Positions 46,603-59,100 of a stretch of 64,000 bases of DNA are shown here, one piece after another. The position numbers and the translations under genes were made by a program. Origin of the DNA: Luscinia megarhynchos. Its lineage: Eukaryota; Chordata; Aves; Passeriformes; Turdidae. The stretch covers positions 24,215,320 through 24,279,319 of the forward strand of contig CM067569.1 of assembly GCA_034336665.1 (NCBI GenBank). Direction: 5' to 3'. Numbering within the stretch: position 1 is the stretch's first letter; every line of letters begins with the position of its first letter. Under the pieces are notes generated by a model, which made no database searches, was not told the origin of the DNA, and was given only the letters and a program-made list of their open reading frames with translations.

Positions 46603-47170
46603 TCATTTTAATAGTTTCCTGATGTTTGGACTCTTTTTTCCCTCTTCATCCGTTGCTTGAGAACATACAATGGCAATAGTCTCCTCCTCTCCCTCCCCCA
46701 CACTATATTTAATATGTTCATATTTATTTAGCAGTTGGACTCGGGGTTTTGGAGAAGGGAGGGTCAAACCCTTGCTATAAGCAAGCATTGCCTCTTCCAA
46801 GCTGAGGTCAGGACTCATATTTTTGGACTTGTTTAATTGGTTCACCTCAGATGCCTTCACGTGGATTTCACAATTCTCCTAGGGCTAATGTGGCACAGCT
46901 GGGGCACTGATCTAATGAGAAACTGACAGGTCTAAGGATTATGATCTGCTCTTTACACAGCAGTGGAGTAGTTCTGATAGACCCCTTGCCTCCCCATAGG
47001 TCATGAGACTGTTCAGAACAGATGGGAAGGCAGACAGATGTCATTGAAGGCAACTCTATTCCAAATCTAAGTGAGTAGCAGGTGCTTTTGGAGCCAAATT
47101 CAACAACTGGGATGCTGCCTTCTGCTTCATTGCTCTTCTGAGATGAGTTTGGATTGCTCTTGACCACCAC
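46603..47170 (-). other. two adjacent protein-like open frames, unidentified
   Basis: On the minus strand a frame of about 100 codons (47170-46868, ending ATLALGEL) is followed a few bases later, in a different frame, by about 91 open codons (46875 down to 46603). The second frame has a non-repetitive, charged composition with SLEEAMLAYSKG and VGEGEEE and ends RKLLK. It could be a decayed retroelement fragment with one frameshift, a processed pseudogene or chance. I recognise no domain. It sits in the presumed ZCCHC24 intron, in the same orientation. There is no clear splice acceptor or start context. Confidence 0.2.
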
Positions 47171-48814
47171 AATATTTATGCAAAGTTTCCACCTGAAGAA
47201 AAGATGTGGATTAAATTATGATGATGAGAAAACTACAGATCTCCAGTTGATTCTGTGATGGTATTTTTTTCCTTATTAAGTGTCCAGGTAAAGAAGCTGC
47301 ACGGGTCCAGACATGGACCAGGCCAGACTGGGTACACCACTATTTGGTCAAAACATATTTTCAGGAGTATTTGGATCAGAGAATTTTCCAATTTATGGGG
47401 TAATCATAAAGCTTGTGTTGCTTTTTGGTGTGTTACAGCTGAGAATCTGAAGCTTTTCTCTCTTCCAACTATATGCAAAATAATAGTGTTGTCTTTACTA
47501 TCTGAACTGTTTGAAAGCTACACTGGAAATTTAATTGCAGACATGGCAATTTGCAAAACATTTAGTATTTGCTCTTCATGAACTACTGTAGTAATCCTAT
47601 ACTGGGTGCAGCTTGATATCACTTTGGTGTCAACTTACAGAGGGGAGTAGAGAAAATGCCTGTATTAAAGAGGTCTGTAGATGCTGAGGGGAAGAGAGGT
47701 TTCTCTGCTGCTTGAGTGGCACTGGAAAATCCTGTTGTCTGACAAACCTTTGGTGCCTTTATCCTTTCATAAATCTAGACCTGTTGTGGCTTTCCTCCAA
47801 GCCAAATATCTGCTGTGCTAAACTTGCTGAAAGTACCTGGGGAGGGACTTTAATATATCAGTGATTTGCTACTTTTGTTCTTTAGAAACAGTGTGTTGAT
47901 GCCCTAGGATGTCAGGGGAGAGGCCTGCTTTATGTTCATTTGAGGTATACTTGTTTTAGGACTTGGATGACATTAACAAGGATATTACAGTGAATAACCA
48001 TTTTATTCCAGTTAGTATCTTTGCTAAAAATATATCTATAAATCTAAAAATAACATTAATTTCTTGCTTAGTTTTTAAACAAAACTGCGTCATCTCAAAA
48101 CATTGTTTTCCTCATACACACAATTTGTAGCCCACAAGTTTAAACTAATACAACAGGTACTTTAATATCCTTAATTAATAAAAAAAATTTGAGAACTATA
48201 TCCAGTTTGCATGCGGTTTCCTGCACAGTTCTCAGCTCTGACAGTGACCAAAGGATGAATGCATTGTACTCTACAGGCTGGGCAAAGGGTGAGCAGGGGA
48301 AAGCATTGCACTGGGAGGTGGGGAGGAGAAGGAGATGGCAAAGCAGAGAATATTTTAATCCAATGCAATACAAAATGCAACTTCAGCAATTTACCACTCA
48401 AGAAATAGCTTGTTTTGCTCTGATTTGTTTTCATGTTGCTTGTTGCACCCTCTGGACCAGCACATTTTTTTTTTGTTCCATTCATATGTGTATGAATTTT
48501 TATAATGCTGGATTTCTTTTAGCCTGAACTAGAAATGGTTTTGCTCATGTAAAAGTTTTATCTCTTCAAAACAACTCTTGGAAAGTAAAGGAAATATTGT
48601 TAAGATGATAAGGGCAAGTTTCAGGGGAAAGGATGTTTCTAGGAGAATTCAGCCTTCTTCCTTCCTTCTGTTCTGACAAGGACAGGATCTCTTTCAACTG
48701 CCTGATAAATCCTTAAGGATTCAAGACCTGGTTCATAGCATATCCCACACACTGCATGAGAATAGGTACAACTACAGTAAGAAAATTCCAGCAGGAGAGT
48801 GCAGGATCACGAGA

Positions 48815-49010
48815 GTAATGTGATCTTGTGGTTAAGGCACCCTCTGCAAGCCCAGGGTTTCATTCCTGGCTTCACTACAAGTTCTTTCTGTCTTTCTTTT
48901 CTGTTTCTTGGTCTCTCCATGTTTGAATTTTCATCTGGAGTATGGGCAGTGGTAGTGTACCTCACATTCTGGCAATTTAATCAATGTTTGTTAGTACAAA
49001 AGTGAGCAGT
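48815..49010 (+). mobile_element. MIR-family CORE-SINE, old copy
   Basis: The plus strand keeps the tRNA-derived head, with an A-box-like block (GTGGTTAAGGCA, 48828-48839) and a B-box-like block GGGTTTCATTCCTGGCTT. The diverged core follows (CTCTCCATG, TTTTCATCTGGAGTATGGG, TAGTGTACCTCAC), then a tail resembling AATTTAATCAATGTTTGTTAG. This order and spacing match MIR or MIR1_Amn. It is more degraded than the copy at 28521-28740. It lies antisense to ZCCHC24 in its presumed intron. Ends are approximate. Confidence 0.78.
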
Positions 49011-50464
49011 ATGCATGAATCTTGTTATACAATTTCCAGGCAGGAGTTTTGAAGAAAGGACTGCTATAGGCCTATCACTGGTGACCCTGGCCTCACCCCT
49101 TCGAGCCATTTTTTATAAAGTCTCTGCTTATGGATGTTTTGTTCAGTTTGTTTTCTCTATAACCTAACTGGGTTAAAGCAGTCAGAACTGTAAATTTCAA
49201 TTATCTGCTTGTGGTATCTCCATTGATATATCATTTAAAGAAACCAACAGAAGGTAAGGCAAGTACCTACACAGTTGTAAGGATTTCCAGCTAGGAAATT
49301 CTTTATGCAAGAAGAATATGCTCCCCATGAGCTCCCCCAGCCCACAGCAGTGGGTGGGTACAGGCTCCCAGCACACCAGCACACAGGGCAAGCTGTGGCC
49401 TGTCCTCCTCCAAGATGAAATACCACAGCAGGAGTGTCATTGCTTCTGCCTGGAATGGGCCCTTTGCTTGAACTATTAAGAAACAGGGAAAGGAAATAAA
49501 GACCAGATGAGCAACCGCCCTCCTTTTCTCCACCTCAGCCTCGTTCCCTCCACCTTCCCCCCTGCCATGCTGTCTACGAGATACAAAAACACCAGTTGAG
49601 TCAGCCTGCTTTAAATTACAGCATTCTTTTTGAGCCTGGAAAAATACATGCTATGCATAGCCCAAAAATGAAACATGACTTCAGATGCTGATACATAAAC
49701 TGCATAAATGTGAAAGGGACTTTTTTCTTGTCCCAGTATTTTTTCCTCTAGAAATATTGTGCTGGGCCATACATGAGCATATTGCATAGGAGAAAGTCTT
49801 AGAACCCCACCCTTTCTGTCCAGAGCAGCCATGTGTTTGTTCATCTACCTCAAGGGCCATCAAATCCCAGCTACCTGACTTGGTTCATGTGCATGACACT
49901 GCTTTAGTGCTCCTTGCTTGCTCTGGCCACCTGTGCATGCAGAGCTGGAACTCCCCGCTGGTTTTCTTCTATGGCAGGCTTCTTGTCCCCATGATGAAAG
50001 AGCAAGCTCTTAACATCTTAACTGAAATGCATTAGAAAGTCTCAGAGTTTTAAATATAGCCATGGGATTGCAGTGAAAGCTTATAGGCATATACACTTGA
50101 GACAACCCAAAGGCAACCATCCTTTGCTGTGCAGTTTGTGATAATACAGTAGGAATCTGCACCTCTAATCTCGTCCATCCTTCCACCCTCAGTGCTTCCT
50201 GTTCCTGCAGTTGTATTTGTATTTTCCACTGGGCTTCTTGACTGTTTTTTTTTCCACTCTATGCAAAGCTAACTTGAACCATCTAAAGAATCACTTGTCA
50301 TTCCCCAAGAACAGCATCAGCAGCTGCCAGACTTCATCAACCATTCTGTAAGACTCATAGTTCATGTGTGTAGTGTTACAAGAACTTTGAGCATTTTACT
50401 GAAATTCTCATAAAAACAAGCTGAAGCAAACCTGTTCCCTCTGTAATCTTTCCTAATCACATGC

Positions 50465-50516
50465 AGAAATATGTAGTACCTTGAAGGTCTAGAAATATGT
50501 AGTACCTTGTAGGTCA
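50465..50516. repeat. 26-bp tandem duplication, nearly identical
   Basis: Two copies of a 26-bp unit beginning AGAAATATGTAGTACCTTG lie head to tail at 50465-50490 and 50491-50516. They differ at two positions. Part of the unit (CCTTGAAGGT) recurs once more just after. The high identity suggests a fairly recent slippage event. Confidence 0.85.
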
Positions 50517-52762
50517 CCTTGAAGGTGAGCAAGGATGGAGTGCAACCAATCAGTGCAGAGTGAAAATACTAATAGGTGTGTGAAGGGCAAGAGGAGAACA
50601 CAGGGACAGCTGGGTGAGGAGCACTTCTCACATCAGAGTTCTTACTAGAATGAACAGAGAAAAGTGGCAACTAGGAGGTGGCTGTTATACAACAAAAAGG
50701 AGTAAAATTTATAGCCTTTTCAACTGTTCAGATTCTGCCTTCTGTTAGTTAACTGACTCTGTCCTTTCATAACTAATTATTTTGTTGCTCTATTCAGTCA
50801 TAAAATAAGCTAGGAGGACGTTTATCTGAAACTTCCTGAGAAACAAAAAGGTCATAGGTTGACTCAGGCCATGGATGTTCTGTGCGTTTTTGAGAGAAAT
50901 AAAATATTTTCTCTCTTGAAATAGGAAACTCATATCTGACTCACCAGGCTGCCTGCCTGTACTGTAAGTCTTTTGAACACCTATGTTTTAGGCCCATTCT
51001 GTATAAAATAGTCATTGCTGTTAAACATTTTGAATGGAAACTGTTTTGACCAGAATATAGTCAGAAAACTGAAACTAAGTGGGAACTGTCTAAACAAGTG
51101 AGCTGCAATCACCATTTCCTTTCCTGCCAGTAGATGACATTCCTATTCCAATTTTTTTTTATTACTGCTTTGCCTGGTCCTTCTTTAAAAAGCAAAATTA
51201 ATCAACCATTTGCAATCTTCATAATATGTTTGTCCAGTAGCACCAATGGCACTTCCTATATTTAAGAATTTATTGTCAAAGACTCACAGCATTTCCTTAT
51301 CATGGATACCTAAAGTCTCACTTCCTGAAAGTCAACACTTTCTTGCCTGTGTACATAGCAGTAGCTGTCACCATTGGACACATGTCACCATCCTCTCACA
51401 TTGGAAAGCTTGGAGCATATGATGTTGGCAGTACCCTAGACCTGTTGCTAGCAGCTGAACCAAAATAGGAGAGAGGCCAACATGGATTGGCACATGAACA
51501 CGCCTTACAGAGTAAATCTTTCTACCCAAAGGAAGATTTTCTTTTCCAAGAAAAACCAATACCAAAACCCACTACTAAGCTAGGTATCTCTTACTTGTGA
51601 ATAACACTGTACCAGAAAGCACATGGGCAGGACAGCTGTTCACCTACTCTACATGACTAGGAACAGTTTTTTCCTAAAGTTCTAGCTCTATTTTAGAAAT
51701 TCATTACCCTGTTCAAAAGATCTGATCCCACTTTTGTACTTTTGTAGCAGATAGTTTCAATATCCACAGGCCAGTGAAGTGAAAACCTCATTATTAAAGC
51801 AATAGAAAGGAAGAATACATGCCCTAATTGAAATCTCATGGGAGCAGAGGATCCACCAAAGGGCTGTAGGGCACAGAAGGCACGGCAAGGCTTTGTGCTG
51901 TGCTCGGTTCTTGTCATGGGAACACATTTGTGACCAAGGCCAACCTCAGTGTTTCTTAAGTCTAAGGCAGTCTTCTTGACACAGGGAACAGCCCACAGGA
52001 AAACATCTTTACTGGATGCTGCCTCACTGTTGTTTGCTCAAGGCTAAGAAACTATTCATTTTTAAAAAGGTATTGTGCAAGAAGCATCTGGTGTAAATGC
52101 TTCTCGTGGTGTTTGCTGCAGAAGATGATTGGAGAGGTTGGATGAAGATTTGGGGAAGGGAGATGTGCAGTTCTTTATCCCTTTTGCTACCTCCTCCTTT
52201 CCTGTTTCGTCCTGGTACTCTTTCCATTGACAGATGCTAGTCTATGGATAGATTCATGCCTGCTATGCTTTGGATGTAGTACAAGTGAATTTGCCATGAT
52301 CTTGGAGGGGAAAAAATTTTTAAACCATTGAGAAAACCTTATCAGGAGTCCTTGATTTTGTTTTTCATATTAAGCTACTCCTCTGTTATATGGCATTATT
52401 TCAGCAGCATTACTGATTTAAGGAAAAAATAACCTCAATGTGGAATGATAAAATAGAACACAAACATAAACAAGTCAGAAACACCTGATGTATAATAAGG
52501 TCTCTGAGTGTTATTTTTCCAAATCAAGGAGTATTGTTTAAGGTCGTGCTGCTCTGGTAAACCATGGATTCAGACTCTTTTGTGGGGATTGGCAAAACAG
52601 CAAAAGTCTTCTAGCCCCTTGATTTATTTTTTTTTCAGTCTTTCCAAGGACCAGTTAATTTTATCCGCTGTGCATTTTGGGGGAATGTGCAGTTCAGTGT
52701 GTGCCTGGTGAGAGGCTCATTATCCTCCTCAGGCTCCAAACAAACCCTCGATTTTGAAAAGG

Positions 52763-53180
52763 CAACAAAAGAGGTGGCGGTGCTGCTTTCCGGTGGTCCC
52801 GGCGCAGCTGGCTCTTTGTGCGCTCGGGATGAGGAGGAGGGCTCGGGAGGAAGCTGGCACAGGTGTGCCACGAGGCTGGGGACTTGGCTGGGGACACTGC
52901 CCGGCTGTGCTGCACGTCTCCCACACACAGGTCCTGTGTTCCCTCTTGGCCACGGCCTTCAAGGGCCCCTTGTCGCGGCACAAACAGCGGCGCCGCGCAG
53001 CCGCCCTGGTGCGCTGCATCCTGGCCCCGAGCGCCCGGAATGACCCCCTTTCTCAGCCCGATACCACAGCAGAATGCCATCCTCATTCTGCAGTGCTGGC
53101 ATTTGTCAGCCTGCTGGGTACAAAGACAGCGTTCATTGAGCAGGGGACAGGCACGGCGCCCCAGGAAAAGCCCTTCGAGG
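52763..53180. other. CpG-island-like block inside AT-rich DNA
   Basis: CpG density rises sharply, especially at 52765-52845 and 52960-53045 (GCGGCGCCGCGCAGCCGCC lies here), in a region that is otherwise AT-rich and CpG-poor. Both strands are open for 100-190 codons. The plus-strand frame at 52754-53317 includes an arginine-rich stretch (HKQRRRAAALVRC), but I recognise no family. The minus strand does not match the ZCCHC24 N-terminus. Options are an intragenic promoter or enhancer, an unrecognised exon, or a GC-rich insertion. Confidence 0.5.
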
Positions 53181-56100
53181 GCACAGAAAATGGTCTTCTG
53201 TCAAACTGTGAACTCTGCAGGAGCTGCTGCTTGTCTTCAGGTCTGGCAGGACTGGAGAAAGGGTGTCTTGTGTTGACCACGTCTTCAGCTGGGGCTGTGG
53301 GGCAAGCTCAGGTTTAGTTTTTAGGACAGCTGACTAGTAACAAATGGCCTTTCTTCTGGGGCCGTGCCATCTTTAGCAATTGTACAATCTACTCCGTTCA
53401 GCTCTCTTCACTCTTAGACAAAATTAAACCTACAAGAAAAGGATTTATCTTCACACTTACTTTATGCATAGATGCAGCTATTCTAATATCAGATACTTCT
53501 ATCTCCTGTGGAACACTTAGAAATAAAAGGTTCTTGCCAGCCCTAGGGGACAACTTGAGCTCTTCAAAAGGTATCACTGAGAGGCAGCAACATGAACCTG
53601 CTCTTCCTTGGACATTCTAGTAAGCCCTGAAGTATGCTGAGGGACAGTAGACATTTCCACTGGTGACAAATACATCAACAACAACCAAAGGAAGAGTCAG
53701 AGCCCTTTAGACAGTTTGCTCAATGAGACAGCAGACTCCTCATAAACAGCATTGGTTCCTTTTGCCCTTGCTGTTGAATTAAAGTAGATGGCTCAGGATA
53801 GCATGATGTAACCAAGAATATTCTACTTATTGAAAACAGATCCACTGGTTTTGTAAATATCGTATTACCCACTATCTGAACACACTGAGCTCACTTAAAC
53901 TCTCTGTACTCAGGGCAATGTACAGAGGTGATTAACCCTGGGGTATTTGAGTAATGAAGACAGCTGCAATGCAGGTCTTGGAAGGTTTGATTTCAGACAA
54001 TCTTATTTTTCTATTTTAAATTGTCCTCTAATGAGACTGTTAAAACATACCTCACTAAAGAAGTTGCTGTGTTTTAGGGAAAAGTTAAACTAATTTTGTG
54101 GGTCAGTAAAAACATGCCCTGGGCTCTTTCCCACTGGCTCCCATTACAGAGCACTCTAATATTATACAGTATATCTGCTGGTATGGAAATGCACCTTTGG
54201 GGTGGAGACCAGTACCAGCCCATGCTTTGCATTTTGCTAACTCTTCACAGGAATAAACCATCCGTGTGAAAATTCTGGGGTACACTCAGGAGGTCTTCAG
54301 GAAGAGAAGCTACCAAACAGCTTCCAATATGTGAGGTATTGGAAAAGACAATGGAGTTTGAATCAGTTTTGAGAAACTGAAACAATTTCATCCTAATACA
54401 TACTTACTCTAAATGTGGGGTTAATAACAGCAGCAATAAGAAAAGGATGCAGAAAGAGAAGAATGTTCATTAGGCATTTAAGTTCCTTGGGTGAACAGAA
54501 AGAAAAGAGTATGTGTTATGATTTTTAGCATGAGGCATAGAATTCCCTCAGCAAATATAGGTAATTTTCCTTATAAAGGTGAATGTTGCAGTTCACTTTG
54601 ATATAATATTGTTAGAGGGCTCATCTGTAAATCTCCATACTAAACACTGAGAGCTGATGGAAATTCACAGAGATAGGATAGACAGAGTAGGATAGTGCTT
54701 CAGGTGACCCCTTCCTAAATGTTGGAGAAGCCTGGAGGAGGAATTGTGTTCTAAGGCATTCCAATTCCCCTTTGAAAATAAAAGGAAGAAATATATGTCA
54801 AGCATGTCACTGCTGATCCATTCTGATGGTCGTGGGGAGTGCTTAGGTTGTACAAGATGCTACAGCTGTTGGACTGGGCTCTGGGCAGCATGTTCTGTGC
54901 TGCCAGGGTGCAGTCAGGGAAATATGTGCAAGAAATCATTTTAGAGACAGCCCACTACTCACTTCTTTTTAAGGATGTGGTTCTGCACATGAAATTGGGA
55001 TATAAACAGGAAAGGCCTCCTCATTCTTGTTGTTATCTGAATAAGCAGAATAAAAGGAATTTCTCTAAATTATCTGTGGATAAGTGCCTTATTCCTAAAT
55101 CATCTCTTAGGACTTGAATTTAAACAGCATGAACTAAAGTTATGTCTTTAACATCAGCTAAAGGAGTATTTAAAAAGCCCTTACCTTGGCTGTATACCTT
55201 ACCTTTATGTCTGCACCAAGTATAAAACAGTGGAGCAGATATATTTCTGCTTAGAAATATGTCAAGAATTGGTAAAGAGAACTCTTCAGAGTGTGTGGAC
55301 AGACAATTTAAGTACTATAAGCAAAATCTGTAATAAACATAATCTGTAGTGAACAGACACAGTGAACTAAAATCAAAACATAACAGTCTGAAGTATGAAG
55401 GACAGAGATGTAAGAAAGCAGTGTGGAATTATGAATTCACTGTAATTTGTAGAATTGTAAGGAAGTATAGTGATAATCCAAATAAACTTGCATAGATGTG
55501 CCCAGCAGTCAAAAATTCATATCTGTTCTATCTCAGCAGCTTCTCCAACACTCAACATTGTTTCCTGCTCTTTCACTATTTTTTTTTCAGTGGGCAATAT
55601 TCTTAAAATATTGCATATTAAAATAGTCATCTTCTCTAGAAGTGGGGTGGGACCACAGTGTTTGAAAGTTAAAACAATAGTTGTGATGTCTATGTGTGTA
55701 GTTTTAATTCTCTGCTTTTTATTTGATTTGTGAAATGGCAAAAAATTAATTATGTTGTATCATGTGATATTAAAAACTTAAGCATATTAATACTCCTGAA
55801 AAAAGTTTAAGAACAGCCTCCAGAATTTATCTAATTTGCCATCACTGATCACACAGTGTTATTCAATTTAGGTTCATGATCTAGTAGCTGGTTCAGAATA
55901 TCAGGGTAGATGCATGTGAACTGGAATGGAGCTTATTTATTACTATGCCTACCCTGTTCTTTTGCTGTTTTCCCCAGGCTTTATCAAATTATTCAACACT
56001 GTCTTATATAAAACTTATAAAGCTTAAAACATGAAGCTATTTCCTGTAAGTAAGGGTAGGTAGGGCAATACAAAAGAACTTATCTGAACTTTTTATTTAA

Positions 56101-59100
56101 AAAAATTGAATCTCTAAATTGGGATTATCTCCCAACTAATTTCTCTCTATGACATCTTGCAGTTTGTGCCAATTAAATGATCTGCTATGAGTAAATTTAT
56201 CAAACCAGAGGTGTTAAAAAAGCTCTTGATACCAAAAAAAATGCAACCACACAGGGAATATGTTTCAGTTCTCTTATGAGACTGCTGTTTCATTGCTTCA
56301 CATAGAGGAAATGAAGGTCAGCTGATTACCTCACAGGCTGGCCTGAGACTGAGCATGTTGCTCCCCATCAATGTGAGAAATGCTTTAGAAATGCATGGTT
56401 TGACTTGGGAAAAGGGCAGCTTGGAGTGGTGTTTGGCAAGAAGGTTGTGATGACAGTATGTTTTTGAAGGCACCATGAAACAAAGCAATGTTCCCAAAAA
56501 GGAGATATGCACAACAAATTCCAGGGCAGAACAACAGCTGCAAAATTCTTTTCTGCCTTTGAACTCTGCTTTTAAACTGAACTGCTTTGTTTCACAGTGC
56601 CTGCAAACAACTGGAGCACTTCCAATGTCAGTATTCATACCTGTTAGTAGAAAAGTTGCAGCTATTTGCAGCCATCTCGGGGTGTAGATGGATCTGCATT
56701 CAACAGCACTTTTTTAACCAAAGGAGGAGAGCTATTTCAAATTATTAGTTCAGGTTTTACAAGTGTGATCTCTGCACAGGCAGTGTCAGTGGGCAGCAGG
56801 GCTGGCTTGGTGCATAAGGGTAGGGTGGATGGCACAAGATTGGGGTGCTGCTGTCAGGTGTCTGTACACATCTGTCACTGGGGTAACTGCAGGTCCCTGG
56901 ATATGCCCCCATCACCCCTGGGGGAGCAGAGAGAGGCCCTGCTTGCTGGGTGCTGCTGTCCTGCAGGCAGCCAGGCAGCAGCACACGCTGATGGTGACAT
57001 CTGCAGCTCCTGCTCAGGTGACTGCTGTGGGCTGTGGCAGTCCCCAAGGGATCTCATAAAAGCTGGGTGGTCTGCCCTGCCTAACACAATCATAACTTTG
57101 CAGCTCTTTGCTTAGGATGTTGCTTTGGAAAATATTCTCACTGTATTCACAGGAAGCTGTTTTGGGACTCGGTTCAAGCATACATTTAACACTGCATATG
57201 GAGAGCTGAAAATGTAAGGCAGTGCTGGTACAGTAAAGTCAGGTTTGTAAACTTGCAGAAGAAATTGCTTTCAACCACAACTTAGCAATAGTCTGCTGAA
57301 GTGTGTGGGGCCAATTTAGGATTTGCATTTCCCTCTTTCAAACAATTAATTCAGCTAAAAGTGGATTACACTACAAGTGTTTCACCAAAATAAAACCTGC
57401 AATGCCTCTTCTGTTAACCAACATTATGGATGAACAAAGAACAGAATTACACATGAAGCTCCTGCTCAGCACTGAGTTTTTCAAACTATGGTGCAAAACT
57501 TCTCCCTAAAAAAGCAGTGATCAAGATTGCCTGGATTTGATCCTGCAGTGCCTGTGTTGTGCACAGAAACAGCTGTTTGCTCCTGGCAGGGGGAAGGGGA
57601 CAGTGTGGGGCTTCCAACAGCTGGGAGCAGGTTGTTTTAGTATTTGCACTAGTAAATAGGAAGGACAAAAGGAAAAAGTTGAAACTTGCCAGTAAAAGGG
57701 CATATAAATAATGGAGAACTTTTCTTTTGTCCAAGAGACTATTCACAAACCTGCTTGTTGCAATAAATAAATAAAAGCCGTAGAGCACTGACTTTTGCAC
57801 TAATTTGAATATGGTAATTCTCTTCAGACCATTCCAATAGCCCCACAAGCAAAGGATATTTTCATTCCCTTAGAAAGAGAGAGCCAAACAGCCCCTTAGA
57901 CTGAAAACAAGGTAGAGTTTGCAGAAGAAAGTAAGAACCCAAGGCATACTGATGTCCTGTGGCTGGCTTGAAATTCCTGGACTATTGGTGTACTACCATA
58001 GAAAGATTTAGAGTAGGAGGAAAGGGCCTGTGGTCATTTTGGCCAGTGTGAAGATGAACTTCCCTTTGCAGCATCTGTACTGTCTGCCCATTTGCTTTCC
58101 CTAAGACAAGTGCTCAGTCATGTAAACAGGTATTTGAAAACAAACAAGCCCAGGTGTTAGCTGAGCCAGAGTTACCAGGTGGCACTGTCTAAACCAAGAC
58201 TCAAAATCCCAGTATGTTGTAGTACCTGACTACAGAAGCAGCAAACTGAATGCCATTTCCTCCCATATTACATACAATGTGCTCCTTTGGTCCCTTCCTA
58301 ATAGGAATTTCAGTGTGCAGCATCAGATTTTGAAAGGAATACTCTGAAAACTTGGGTTGCAGACCTGATGTCACAAAACAGACCTAAAATGTACATTTGT
58401 AGATGGTTGGAAATCTGGTCAGTTAAATGGAAGTAAAAAATTTTATGTATTTTACATCTCAATGAGAATCAGCTTCCAAAATGCTGATTAGTGCTGAAGG
58501 CACTAGTAGTTAATCAACAGAGTTCTGTATTTTCATGTTTTTTATTTTTCAGCTGTAACTTTCATACTCTTCTGTGTTATTTTCTTCTTTTCATCTCTAT
58601 TTCTCTTAGGATCAGTGTTCTTAATGTTTAAAAACTCGAACAGTGGAGGAAAAACAGGATGTGTAAAATTTCCTCCAAGTCATTCACCTCTGTAGAAAAG
58701 CAGTGCTCTGTCATCTACACATGAAGCTTTCTTTCCAGTTCCACCTCTTGCTCCTCAGCACTCTTCTCCACCCTGACTACTTGCTCTTTTTAGTCACATT
58801 ATGATGAACAGACTCATCTCTGTGGAGCTCAGTGGTTAGTAATAACTCAGCCCCATGAGGCAGAAATATAACTTTATAGTCTGTGATCTGTCAGAAGTGG
58901 TGATATGTAGGATTGCACTGTAAGGAGTTGCAGGAAATGTGGCTTATGGACCTATTTATTAAAATCTATTGTAGAAACAGATTGCAGCACAAGCTGTAGC
59001 AATTAATGAAAAAAGTCACAGAAATCTGACTGTATACAACTTACAAATTATTTTTAAACACAAAATTGCACTACTAAACTGTTTTCAATTAATGATTTAC

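Noticed and set aside
52754..53317. 187-codon plus-strand frame over the CpG block as a gene
   Set aside because: The opposite strand is equally open, composition follows GC content, and no domain is recognised. Kept only as a CpG-block observation.
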